Below, piece after piece: positions 49,462-59,249 of a stretch of 64,000 nucleotides of DNA. The position numbers and the translations under genes were made by a program. The notes under the pieces are model-generated. The model worked only from the letters and a program-made list of their open reading frames with translations, was not told where the DNA came from and made no database searches. Location: contig NZ_BONQ01000071.1 in the NCBI RefSeq assembly GCF_016862795.1, forward strand, positions 62,001-126,000, read 5' to 3'. The stretch's first letter is position 1, and each line of letters opens with the position of its first letter. This DNA is from Dactylosporangium siamense. Its GTDB lineage: Bacteria > Actinomycetota > Actinomycetes > Mycobacteriales > Micromonosporaceae.

Positions 49462-50421
49462 TCAGTCCGGGCGGGTGCTCAGGTACTCGTCGAGCGACGG
49501 CAGGCCCGCGGTGTGCACCATCGTCGCGATGACGAGCACCACCACGACCGCGACCAGCGTGGCGACCTGGATCAGGGTGCGGTGTTTCTGCGGCGCGTAG
49601 GCCAGCCCCGCGGCGACCACGGCGCCGGTCACGAGGCCGCCAAGGTGCCCGGTGATCGAGATGCCCGGCACGCTGAACGTCAGCACCAGGTTGATCACCA
49701 GGACCGGCACGACACCGGCGATGCTGCGGCGCATCTTGCGCAGGACCACGATCAGGGCGCCGAACAGGCCGTAGATCGCGCCCGAGGCACCGGCGGTCAG
49801 GCTCTCCGGTGAGGCCAGCAGGTAGGTCGCGACGCTGCCGCCCAGCCCGGCCACCATGTACAGGCCGAGGAACCGGGACCGGCCCAGCGCGGCCTCCAGC
49901 GGCCGGCCCAGCACCCACAGCGCCCACATGTTCATCAGCAGGTGGAACACGCCGTAGTGCAGGAACATCGAGGTCACGAGGCGGTAGTACTCACCGCCGG
50001 CGATCCCGCCCCCGTCGAAGGAGATGTGCTCGGCGTCCACCCGCTCGTAGCCATAGGTGATCAGCGCGCCCCACTCGTGCAGTGGCGTGCTGCCACCGAG
50101 CAGCCCGCCCAGCCCGCCGCCGGCGACGGACTCGGCGCTGCCGGAGCTGATGACCGAGGCGATGAACACCAGCACGTTGATCACGATCAGCGTGATCGTC
50201 ACCGTGCCGGTGACTCCTTCGCGGCCGCCGCCGAACGCGGTCCGGATCGGGCGCTGCGTTCTGGCACCCTCGCGGACGCACTCCGGACACTGGAAGCCGA
50301 CCGACGCCTCATTCATGCAATTCGGGCAGATCGGCCGGTCGCAGCGGGTGCACCGGACATACGTCTCGCGGTCAGGGTGCCGGTAGCAGTGAGGGACCAC
50401 GTTCGCCGGCGGCTGAGTCAT
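49462..50421 (-). CDS. Rhomboid-family intramembrane serine protease with zinc-finger head
   Basis: 319 residues. A Cys/His head (CYRHPDRETYVRCTRCDRP, then CPNCM and CPEC) resembles a B-box zinc finger. A cytoplasmic linker precedes about six membrane helices. The catalytic Ser213 is in GASGAIYG and His259 in GHLGG, the rhomboid dyad. It cleaves membrane proteins within the bilayer; bacterial substrates are mostly unknown. It is followed upstream on the same strand by a cyclophilin gene, a neighbourhood seen in several actinobacteria. Confidence 0.93.
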   Translation of the reverse strand: MTQPPANVVPHCYRHPDRETYVRCTRCDRPICPNCMNEASVGFQCPECVREGARTQRPIRTAFGGGREGVTGTVTITLIVINVLVFIASVISSGSAESVAGGGLGGLLGGSTPLHEWGALITYGYERVDAEHISFDGGGIAGGEYYRLVTSMFLHYGVFHLLMNMWALWVLGRPLEAALGRSRFLGLYMVAGLGGSVATYLLASPESLTAGASGAIYGLFGALIVVLRKMRRSIAGVVPVLVINLVLTFSVPGISITGHLGGLVTGAVVAAGLAYAPQKHRTLIQVATLVAVVVVLVIATMVHTAGLPSLDEYLSTRPD

Positions 50422-50443
50422 GCTGACAAGATTAGCCAGCCCT

Positions 50444-50983
50444 TCATGAGACCCGTTCGATGTCCACCCGCTCGATCACGATGTCCTGGCGGGGACGGTC
50501 CATCTGGCCCGTCTGGGTGCTGCCGATCGTGGCGACGACCTTCTTCGAGTCGTCGTCGGCGACCTCACCGAAGATCGTGTGCTTGCCGTTCAGGTGCGGC
50601 GTCGGGCCGAGCGTGATGAAGAACTGCGAGCCGTTGGTGCCCTGACCGAAGCGGATGCCCGCATTGGCCATGGCCAGCAGGAACGGCCGGTTGAAGTGGA
50701 GCTCGGGGTGGATCTCGTCGTTGAAGTTGAAGCCCGGACCGCCGGTGCCGGTGCCCGTCGGGTCACCACCCTGGATCATGAAGCCGTCGATCACGCGGTG
50801 GAAGATGACGCCGTTGTAGTACGGGCCCTTGCCCGGCTCGCCCGTGCGCGGGTCGGTGTATTCCTTGCTGCCCTCGGCGAGCTCCACGAAGTTGCGAACG
50901 GTCTTCGGGGCGTGGTTGGGGAACAGCTCCAGCCGGATGGCGCCGACGTTGGTGTGCAGCGTCGCGAACAGTTGCTCGGCCAC
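50444..50983 (-). CDS. Cyclophilin-type peptidyl-prolyl isomerase
   Basis: 179 residues, single cyclophilin domain without signal peptide, so cytosolic. Family motifs: [58 protein letters not shown] (split at the turn). It catalyses cis-trans isomerisation of prolyl bonds; the FHRVI Arg and QFF region are catalytic. GTG 50983 is chosen because AAGGGAG lies 8 nt upstream; an ATG at 51019 would put the ribosome site inside the gene. It may be read together with the rhomboid gene (22 bp apart). Confidence 0.95.
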   Translation of the reverse strand: MAEQLFATLHTNVGAIRLELFPNHAPKTVRNFVELAEGSKEYTDPRTGEPGKGPYYNGVIFHRVIDGFMIQGGDPTGTGTGGPGFNFNDEIHPELHFNRPFLLAMANAGIRFGQGTNGSQFFITLGPTPHLNGKHTIFGEVADDDSKKVVATIGSTQTGQMDRPRQDIVIERVDIERVS

Positions 50984-51159
50984 CAGTTCTCCCTTTCTTT
51001 GGTGACATTCCGTCATCACCGTATCGGACGCGGATTCTGGCGGATCCGGGTGTGCGGGCCGTCGGTTCGCGGCAGGATGACCAGCAGCGGACCGGTTCGG
51101 AATGTTCTGCCTGGGTAACCCGGGGAGAACGAGGTTTCGCGGCCATGGAGGTGGAGCAA

Positions 51160-51777
51160 GTGTTTGGACGTCGTGAGGTGAAGACGCACCGCCGGCTCAT
51201 GCAGGAGGAGCTCGGCGAAAGCCTGGGCCACCTGCGGATGGCCGCGGCGCATGCCGCCGATGGCGCCTCGGGGGCATTGGCGCCGCGCGTCGAAAACGCC
51301 CGGAATGCGGTCAAGCCTGGCCTCGCAAAGGCCGGCGGTGCTGCGGGGACGATCCTCATCATCGCCCGCGACCGTTCGCGCCAGGCGAGCAAGCAGGCCG
51401 AGAAGATAGGGCGCAAGGGGAAAGCGAAGATGACGAAGAACGAGAGCCGCCGCCGCTGGCCGATGGCCGTCGGTGGGCTGTTGATGGCGGGCGCGGCCGT
51501 GGGTGCGGCCACCGCGCTCATGCGGCGCCGCCGGGCCAACCAGGCCTGGGACGAATACGGCTCGACCCGCACCACCAGCGACACCGGCTCGATGCTCGAC
51601 TCGGCGAAGTCCACGATGGACGCCGGGATCGACAAGGCGAAGACGATGGGCGAGGCGGCCAAGGACCGCGCCTCGGACCTGATCGGCAGCAAGAGCACCA
51701 ACACCGGCCCCTCGGGCAGCGGTGAGTACGAAAAGCACCCGATGCCGCAGGCCGCGTCGAAGAACAGCCGCTCCTGA
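51160..51777 (+). CDS. Small single-pass membrane protein, low complexity
   Basis: 205 residues. Helical N-terminal 90 residues rich in Ala/Arg/Lys, one membrane helix ([21 protein letters not shown]) near residues 100-122 followed by MRRRR, and a Ser/Lys/Asp tail ending NSRS. No named family; the helical head slightly resembles YtxH- or apolipoprotein-like proteins. GTG 51160 is chosen because GGAGGTGGAG lies immediately upstream at the right distance; the ATG at 51145 would place that site inside the gene. It lies divergent from the cyclophilin. Role unknown. Confidence 0.78.
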   Translation: MFGRREVKTHRRLMQEELGESLGHLRMAAAHAADGASGALAPRVENARNAVKPGLAKAGGAAGTILIIARDRSRQASKQAEKIGRKGKAKMTKNESRRRWPMAVGGLLMAGAAVGAATALMRRRRANQAWDEYGSTRTTSDTGSMLDSAKSTMDAGIDKAKTMGEAAKDRASDLIGSKSTNTGPSGSGEYEKHPMPQAASKNSRS

Positions 51778-51787
51778 CGCACGAGCG

Positions 51788-51829
51788 CGCGGACGGGCCT
51801 CCCCAGCCACGGGGGACGGCCCGTCCGCG
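51788..51829. terminator. Bidirectional terminator before corA
   Basis: CGCGGACGGGCC (51788-51799) and GGCCCGTCCGCG (51818-51829), 12-bp perfect outer stem with a CCCC/GGGG inner pair, followed by TTTCG, between convergent genes. Confidence 0.87.
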
Positions 51830-51845
51830 TTTCGCTGGTGCGTCC

Positions 51846-52988
51846 CTACAGCCAGCCGGATCTTCTGAACGCCCGGTACAGCAGCGCCGATGCCACCACC
51901 ATCAGCGTCATCACGCCGGGATAGCCGAAGACCCACTTGGTCTCGGGCATGAAGTCGAAGTTCATCCCGTATACGCCGGCGACCGACGTCCACACCGCGG
52001 CGATACCGGCCCAGGCCGCGATCTTGCGCATGTCGTTGTTCTGGTCGACGCTCACCTGTGCCAGCCGCGCCTGCAGCACCGAGTTGATCACGTCGTCGAG
52101 GTACAAGACCTGCTCGACCGTGCGGACCAGGTGGTCGTTCACGTCACGGAAGTAGCGGCGGATCTCCTCCGGCACGTCCGCGAGCTGGCCGCTGACCAGA
52201 CCGGCCAGGGGACGCTGCAGCGGTAGCACGGCGCGCTTGAACTCCATCAGTTCGCGCTTGAGCTGGTACACCCGCTGAATCCGGTCCGTGCCCTTGCCCT
52301 TGGCCTTGTTTCGTTTGGCGGGGCTGAACACCTGGTCCTCGATGATCGCGACGTCCTCCTCGATGGCCGCGACCACCTCCACCATCACGTCGACGACGGT
52401 GTCGGCAACGGCGTAGGCGACCGCCCACGGCCCCCTCGCGAGGACCTCCCGGCGCCGTTCCAGGTCCGTGCGCACCGGCGTCAACCGGCAGGCGTCGCCG
52501 TGGCGGACCGTGATGATGAAGTGCTCGCCGATGAACATCAGCACGTCGCCGGTCTCCACGACCTCGCTGCTCTCGGTGAGCTCGTCGTGCTCCACGTATC
52601 GCGCGGTCCGCATGGTCATGAAGGTCATGTCGCTGTACCGCTCGACCTTCGGCCGCTGCGAGGAGTTGACGGCGTCCTCGACGGCCAGCTCGTGCAGCTG
52701 GAACGTCTCCGCGATCGCGGCCATCTCCCGCCCGCCCGGCTCCTTCAGCCCGACCCAGACGAACGCGTGCCGATGCTTGCGGGCCGCGGTGAGCGCCTCG
52801 GCGTAGTGCCAGTCACCCGGTTGGCGGACCCCGTCGACGTACAGCGCGCAGTCGACGATCGAACTGGCCGTGTCCTGCTGGACCGCGGTCGTCGTGGCCG
52901 GCATGGCCGGACTCAGCATGCGCGACATCGCTCGCACCGGACGGGCCAGCGCCCTGGACAGTGAGCCAGCCAGTTGCTCGTCGGTCAT
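51846..52988 (-). CDS. corA: CorA-family divalent cation transporter
   Basis: 380 residues. Long cytoplasmic helical domain, then two membrane helices; the selectivity motif G341-M342-N343 in VYGMNFDFMPE follows the first (WAGIAAVWTSVAGV). It forms a pentameric Mg2+ (possibly Co2+/Ni2+) channel. ATG 52988 follows AAGGGGG with 6-nt spacing; sequence upstream in frame is Pro-rich, low-complexity and lies over the hairpin leader, so it is non-coding. A 21-bp hairpin and G-tracts sit 30-100 bp upstream. Confidence 0.95.
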   Translation of the reverse strand: MTDEQLAGSLSRALARPVRAMSRMLSPAMPATTTAVQQDTASSIVDCALYVDGVRQPGDWHYAEALTAARKHRHAFVWVGLKEPGGREMAAIAETFQLHELAVEDAVNSSQRPKVERYSDMTFMTMRTARYVEHDELTESSEVVETGDVLMFIGEHFIITVRHGDACRLTPVRTDLERRREVLARGPWAVAYAVADTVVDVMVEVVAAIEEDVAIIEDQVFSPAKRNKAKGKGTDRIQRVYQLKRELMEFKRAVLPLQRPLAGLVSGQLADVPEEIRRYFRDVNDHLVRTVEQVLYLDDVINSVLQARLAQVSVDQNNDMRKIAAWAGIAAVWTSVAGVYGMNFDFMPETKWVFGYPGVMTLMVVASALLYRAFRRSGWL

Positions 52989-53017
52989 CGCGACCCCCTT
53001 GTTACATGGCAAAAGTA

Positions 53018-53076
53018 GGCACCGGGTGAGTCGACCGCAGGTGGGGGGTGGGGGCGCGGTCGACCCACCCGGTGCC
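53018..53076 (-). promoter_or_regulatory. Long hairpin in the corA 5' region, attenuator or terminator
   Basis: On the minus strand GGCACCGGGTGGGTCGACCGC and its partner pair over 21 bp (one G-U wobble) around a 17-nt loop, followed by TACTTTTGCC. The first arm is 53076-53056 and the second 53038-53018. It can end transcription 30 nt before corA. TACTTT (53017-53012) is alternatively a -10 for corA. Confidence 0.75.
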
Positions 53077-53092
53077 GTTGGGGGGCGGGGGG
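53043..53092 (+). other. Four-tract G-quadruplex motif beside and inside the hairpin
   Basis: G6 (53043-53048), G5 (53050-53054), G6 (53080-53085) and G6 (53087-53092) on the plus strand. The first pair is in the hairpin loop and the second just past its stem, so hairpin formation would bring the four tracts together. Confidence 0.6.
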
Positions 53093-53209
53093 TGATGTCT
53101 GCAGCGCGATTCAGCAAAGCGCGCCGGGCTGGATTTTGGGCCATCCGGAGCCGACTGCGGAACCCACCGCACCATCACGGTTTGGTGTCGCTTTTCTTAC
53201 AGCCTCAAC

Positions 53210-54301
53210 TCAGCCCTTCCGGACCGCTTCGATCGCGGCCGCCAGGCGGCTCACGCCCTCGTCGACCTGGTCGGTCAGCACCGCGGAGAACGCCAGCCGC
53301 ACCGCGTGCTTGCCGCCCTCCAGCAGGAAGTCGCTGCCCTTGACCACGGCGACGCCGAAGTCCCGCGCGGCCACCGTCTCCAGCTCCGTGGTGTCGATGT
53401 CCTCCGGCAGCTCCACCCATAGGAAGTAGCCACCGTCGGGCTCCACGAACGTCGCGTCGGGCACGTGCTTGCGCAGCCCCTCCGCGAGGAGGCGGGCCCG
53501 CTCACCCAACGTCGCCGACACCTTCGCGATCGACCGCTCGATGTCACCGGTCACGCAGAACTGGTGCGTGATCGCCTCGGCGACCATGCTCGGCGAGATG
53601 TAGAGGTTGGTCGCCCGCTTCGCGATCGCGGCGATCGTCTTCTGCGGTCCGACCAGGTAACCCACCCGCAGCCCGGGCGCGATCGTCTTGGTGAACGAGC
53701 TCGCGTGCACCACCACGCCGGCGGTGTCCTGCGACAGCATCGTCGGCAGCTTCTCGCCCCGCCAGCGGATGTCCGCATACGGGTCGTCCTCGAAGATCGT
53801 GAACCCGAACTCCTGCGCCAGCTCGACGAGCTTTTGGCGGCGCTGCGCCGACAGGGTCACACCGGCGGGGTTCTGGAAGTTGGGGATGATGTGCGCCAGC
53901 GTCGGCCGCACCCCGCTTTCCAGCAGCCGCCGCAACTCGTCCGTGTCGATGCCGTCGGCGTCGACCGTCACCTGGTGCACCGTGGCGCCCAGGTTGCGCA
54001 GGTTGAGCAGCGTCCGGTCGTAGGTGGGCTTCTCCACCACCACCGCGTCACCCGGCTTCACCAGGTGCTCGAACAGCAGCGCGTCGGCCTGCAGCGAACC
54101 GTTGGTCACGATCACCTGGTCCGCGTCGACGCCGTGCTTGGCCGCGATCCACGACCGCAGCGGGAGATAACCGACCGACGTGCCATAGGCGGTGATGCCA
54201 GCCGGGTCGGCCTCGAATGCCCGCACCGCAGCGGCCTTCAGCCCGTCGACGTCGATGATGTCGAGACTGGGTGCGCCACGGGCGAAAGAGATGAGCTGCA
54301 T
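53210..54301 (-). CDS. PLP-dependent aminotransferase (fold type I, MocR/LysN-like)
   Basis: 363 residues. Motifs: TNGSLQADALLFEHLV, HIIPNFQNPAGVTLS, FEDDPYADIRW, and SSFTKTIAPGLRVGY with the PLP lysine. The small C-terminal domain contains DGGYFLWVELP. Relatives are aromatic or 2-aminoadipate aminotransferases; the amino acid used is not diagnosable. TAGGCT ends 6 nt before ATG 54301, so the mRNA is probably leaderless. The 221-bp gap to corA holds the hairpin region. The gene has no enzyme neighbours of a common pathway. Confidence 0.93.
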   Translation of the reverse strand: MQLISFARGAPSLDIIDVDGLKAAAVRAFEADPAGITAYGTSVGYLPLRSWIAAKHGVDADQVIVTNGSLQADALLFEHLVKPGDAVVVEKPTYDRTLLNLRNLGATVHQVTVDADGIDTDELRRLLESGVRPTLAHIIPNFQNPAGVTLSAQRRQKLVELAQEFGFTIFEDDPYADIRWRGEKLPTMLSQDTAGVVVHASSFTKTIAPGLRVGYLVGPQKTIAAIAKRATNLYISPSMVAEAITHQFCVTGDIERSIAKVSATLGERARLLAEGLRKHVPDATFVEPDGGYFLWVELPEDIDTTELETVAARDFGVAVVKGSDFLLEGGKHAVRLAFSAVLTDQVDEGVSRLAAAIEAVRKG

Positions 54302-54307
54302 GGCGCC

Positions 54308-54313
54308 AGCCTA
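54308..54313 (-). promoter_or_regulatory. -10 hexamer of the aminotransferase gene
   Basis: Minus-strand TAGGCT, 6-nt gap to ATG 54301, no ribosome site. Confidence 0.6.
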
Positions 54314-54373
54314 CGAGAGTGACATCGGTCGGTTCAGCCGAGTTCCGTCCGCTCCACCAGGTGGAAAGAGAAA

Positions 54374-54925
54374 ATGTCATACCCCGCTGGCAGCATGTGG
54401 GGCATGACGATGCCCGTGTTCACACCGCACCGGACCCAGGGCTGGACGATCGACGGAGCACTGGCCACGGCCCCTCCGGCGATCTCCCACCGCCGGGCGA
54501 GCCACCGCCTCGAGACGGTGCTGCGGAAGGCCTGCCCGCCGGATCTCGCGGTGCTGGCGGTCGGCCTCGGGGTGGACTGTGGCGATGGTCGCACCTATGT
54601 TCCCGACCTGATGGTGACGCGGACCGAAGCCATGGAGGGCGAGGGTGACGTCGTCCACGCCGCCGACGTCCTGGTCGTCATCGAGGTCATGTCGCTGAGC
54701 AACCCGCTGCCGGGCCTGGTGCTGCGCCGCCACGACTACGGCGCGGCGGGCATCGCCCAGTTCTGGATCCTCGACTCGAGGAGCCACACCCTGACCGTGC
54801 ACACCGATCCGCTGGCCGCCGCACACGCGGACGGCTACCGGACGACGTCCGTGGTGAATCCGGGCGCCGTGTTCACGACCGATGATCCGTTTTCGGTGAG
54901 CATTGATCCGGGTCTGATCCGATAG
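54374..54925 (+). CDS. Uma2-family (DUF820) restriction-endonuclease-fold protein
   Basis: 183 residues. PD-(D/E)xK-like pattern: RTYVPDLMV with catalytic Asp, VLVVIEVMSLSNPLPG with Glu, and a YGAAGIAQFWILD strand; the usual Lys before the tyrosine strand is Arg (RRHDYGAAG). The Uma2 family is very common in actinomycetes and cyanobacteria, often in many copies, with unclear function, sometimes linked to mobile DNA. ATG 54374 has AGGTGG about 10 nt before; ATGs at 54395 and 54404 are alternatives. It borders the gene-poor stretch to its right. Confidence 0.85.
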   Translation: MSYPAGSMWGMTMPVFTPHRTQGWTIDGALATAPPAISHRRASHRLETVLRKACPPDLAVLAVGLGVDCGDGRTYVPDLMVTRTEAMEGEGDVVHAADVLVVIEVMSLSNPLPGLVLRRHDYGAAGIAQFWILDSRSHTLTVHTDPLAAAHADGYRTTSVVNPGAVFTTDDPFSVSIDPGLIR

Positions 54926-55183
54926 CGCCGCGTTGTCGGGGCGGGGCTCCGGTTCCGCCCGCCGGCGTCGGTGGTGGCCGCCAGCTGTGGTCCACGCCGT
55001 CGCTGCGGTGGTCGGCGCTCAGCACCTGGGGAGCACCGGCGTGTTTCCCTCGTTCGATGGATATCTGATTCGGTAGCGCCGTGCCGTTGTCTGCGGTGAT
55101 GTTCTTCCGGCGTCGCCTCTCGCATGATCTGTGCAGGTGAGGGGTGTCGCTATCCGTCGTTGGTTGCTCAGCAGGGCCGGCTG

Positions 55184-55432
55184 TCAGCAGCATGGGGGGT
55201 CGTGTCCGCTGTGGTGGTGTGCAGTCGTGCTGGCCTGCACGCTTCGGGCAGCCATGGTTGCGGAGTGATGGCGGACCCGCGCTTCCAGGTAGGAGCCCTG
55301 GGCCTTCGGGTTGTGGAGGAATCCGGCAACCACCCCCCGGCGCGCGATCCGGATCAGCCTCGTCGCCCGCTTGTTTCGCACTGGGAGTGGATCTCCCCGG
55401 TGATCGAACAGCCCGTATAGGACTTCGATCAC
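55184..55432 (-). pseudogene. Possible decayed gene remnant
   Basis: An 82-codon frame (GTG start) with moderately biased third positions, reading VIEVLYGLFDHRGDPLPV then RNKRATRLIRIARR. It lacks a ribosome site, and continuing the frame upstream gives no start or domain. I do not recognise a family. It may be the tail of a broken gene or chance. Confidence 0.25.
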
Positions 55433-55494
55433 GCCCGCCCCGATCGCCCGCGCGGCAGGTGGCGGTCTGGGCGAGCGGGCGGATGTTCGGCAGG

Positions 55495-55525
55495 AAGCGT
55501 GAAGGGGCCCCTGCGCTTCACGCTT
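55495..55525. terminator. Terminator-like hairpin in the gene-poor region
   Basis: AAGCGTGAAG (55495-55504) and CTTCACGCTT (55516-55525), perfect 10-bp arms; the loop contains GGGCCCC. No gene nearby clearly uses it. Confidence 0.55.
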
Positions 55526-55725
55526 TCACCGAAACGCGGCGGCGGATGCTGCGGCTCGTTGGTGATCCAGGCACCAGCCGGACGCTGGCGTCGAAACAGC
55601 GATCTCCCGCCCCACGCAGATCGAAGGAGCGCCGTGGTCCTCCGCCCGACCAGCACGCGCCCTTGATCACGGGGAGGTCCGCTCCGCGAGGCGGAATGGC
55701 CGGATGCTTTCAAGGCCCTGCCTCA

Positions 55726-55775
55726 TGATCCAGAAGACCTCATGCACTCAGGAGTGCATGAGGTCGTCCGGATCA
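55726..55775. terminator. Extended palindrome downstream of the CBS gene
   Basis: Core arms GACCTCATGCACTC (55736-55749) and GAGTGCATGAGGTC (55752-55765) with a 2-nt centre, and outer arms TGATCC/GGATCA. The leftward CBS transcript would end here, 27 nt after its stop. The symmetry could alternatively mark a protein-binding site. Confidence 0.75.
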
Positions 55776-55801
55776 CGAGAGCGGCGCGGAAGGGCGTGGG
55801 G

Positions 55802-57788
<1,987 letters not shown>

Positions 57789-57871
57789 ACGGGTCGACGG
57801 GATAGTCTCGTCACCCGCAGGTCACGTATGGTGCGTGTCGTGAAGCTCGTTCGCGACCATGGCCGTCGAGG

Positions 57872-59215
57872 GTGACCGACCAGCCGCCATCACGCCGCCG
57901 CCGCTTGCAGGGGTTTCGTGTCGCGTCCCGTTTCGTCGGTGCAGGCCTTCTCGACCAGGTCGTCATCGCGACCGCCAACGCGGCGAACACGCTGCTCGGC
58001 GGCATCCTGCTGCCCAAGGACCAGTTCGGTGCGCTGGCGCTCGCGTTAAGCGTCGGTTACTTCTCGATGTATCTGAACCGGGCGTTCGTCGGTGACGTGC
58101 TGCTTGCCCTCGCCTCCCGGTTCGAGGGCGAGCACCGGGGCCGGCTCATCCGCAACGGGCTGACGACCGCGTTCTGCTCCGGGCTCACCACAATGGTCGT
58201 CTTCACCGTGCTGTGGCTGGCCTGGCCGCACAACGGCAAGATCGACCTGGACGAGCTGATCTGGCTGGTGCCGTTCACGGTGCCACTCATGCTGCACGAC
58301 ACGGCGCGCTGCGACTATCTCGCCGATGGCCGGCCCGAGAAGGCGCTCGGCATCGACCTCGTGTGGTTCGGCACGCAGGGCATCGCGATCATCGTGATGA
58401 TCCTCACGGGCCAGTCCAGCGCCGGCGGGCTGCTCGCCGCGTGGGGGATCGGCGCGACCGCCGGCGCGACCGTGTACCTGCTGCGCGAGCGCCGGGTGCC
58501 GTGGCGCGGCAACCCGAAGGCGTGGCTGACCGAGACCAGACACCTGTCCGGCTGGTTCACCGCCACCGCGATCGTGGCCCAGGTGCAGGTGCTGTCGATC
58601 AGCTTCCTGGTCGCCGGCAAACTGTCGAAGATCGAGCTCGGCAACCTGCGCTTCGTGCAGACGGTGCAGCTGCAGCCGGTGCAGAACCTCGTCGCGGCGA
58701 TCCAGGGGCTGCTCGTGCCGCGGGCGTCCCGGGCGGCCGCTGACGCGGTGAAGCCGGGCGCTCAGGGAGCCGAGGCGGCCGCAACCCTGCGCCGTCAGAC
58801 GCGGCAGCTGGCGATCGCGTTCGCGGTGCTGGGCATGCTGATGGTTGCCGTCGTGTGGCCGCTGGTGTCGTGGGTGCTGACCGCGACGCACAAGTTCGAA
58901 GACGCCGCCCCGCTCGCGCTGCCGATCGCGCTGCAGGGCGCGGTGTACCTGCTCCAGGTGCCGTTCACCGCGGCGATGCGCGGCATGCACCGGGCCAGGA
59001 TGCTGTTCGTGCAGTACGTGGTGTTCGCGACCGTGTCGCTGACCGGCCTGTCGGTCGGCGCCAGCCAGGGGCTGCTCGGCGCGGCCTGGGGGCTGCTCAC
59101 CGGCTCCGCCACCGGCCTGGTCTGCATGGTGATCCTGTACGGCTACGCACTGAAGTCCGTCGGCCCACCGGTTGCGACGCCCGCGACGCGGCTGGACGCG
59201 ACCCAGAGCGCCTGA
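57872..59215 (+). CDS. Polysaccharide flippase-like multi-pass membrane protein
   Basis: 447 residues with 12 to 14 hydrophobic segments (for example TTAFCSGLTTMVVFTVLWLAW, GIAIIVMILTG, LAIAFAVLGMLMVAVVWPLV). It has the layout of MATE/Wzx-type flippases, which move lipid-linked oligosaccharides. A basic N-terminal RRRRLQGFR and a short hydrophilic tail face the cytoplasm. GTG 57872 has little ribosome-site support; a TATGGT -10 lies 40 nt upstream. The facing O-antigen-ligase-like and glycosyltransferase genes make a surface polysaccharide role plausible. Confidence 0.8.
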   Translation: MTDQPPSRRRRLQGFRVASRFVGAGLLDQVVIATANAANTLLGGILLPKDQFGALALALSVGYFSMYLNRAFVGDVLLALASRFEGEHRGRLIRNGLTTAFCSGLTTMVVFTVLWLAWPHNGKIDLDELIWLVPFTVPLMLHDTARCDYLADGRPEKALGIDLVWFGTQGIAIIVMILTGQSSAGGLLAAWGIGATAGATVYLLRERRVPWRGNPKAWLTETRHLSGWFTATAIVAQVQVLSISFLVAGKLSKIELGNLRFVQTVQLQPVQNLVAAIQGLLVPRASRAAADAVKPGAQGAEAAATLRRQTRQLAIAFAVLGMLMVAVVWPLVSWVLTATHKFEDAAPLALPIALQGAVYLLQVPFTAAMRGMHRARMLFVQYVVFATVSLTGLSVGASQGLLGAAWGLLTGSATGLVCMVILYGYALKSVGPPVATPATRLDATQSA

Positions 59216-59231
59216 CCAGGCGGCAGGCAGA

Positions 59232-59249
59232 CGGACCTAAGCCGGTCCG
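59232..59249. terminator. Weak hairpin between convergent polysaccharide genes
   Basis: CGGACC/GGTCCG with a 6-nt loop spans the stop of the leftward ligase-like gene. Six base pairs make it a weak terminator at best. Confidence 0.4.

Larger units (their letters stand above)
54926..55725. other. Gene-poor region right of the Uma2 gene
   Basis: About 800 bp with no confident gene. The base pattern is less regular than neighbouring coding DNA. It contains a hairpin at 55495-55525, some possible ORF remnants on the minus strand and GC-rich non-coding sequence. No transposase motif, terminal repeats or target duplication was seen. Confidence 0.6.

Noticed and set aside
54926-55801. Insertion sequence in the gene-poor gap
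   Set aside because: No transposase motif, terminal inverted repeats at edges or target-site duplication found.
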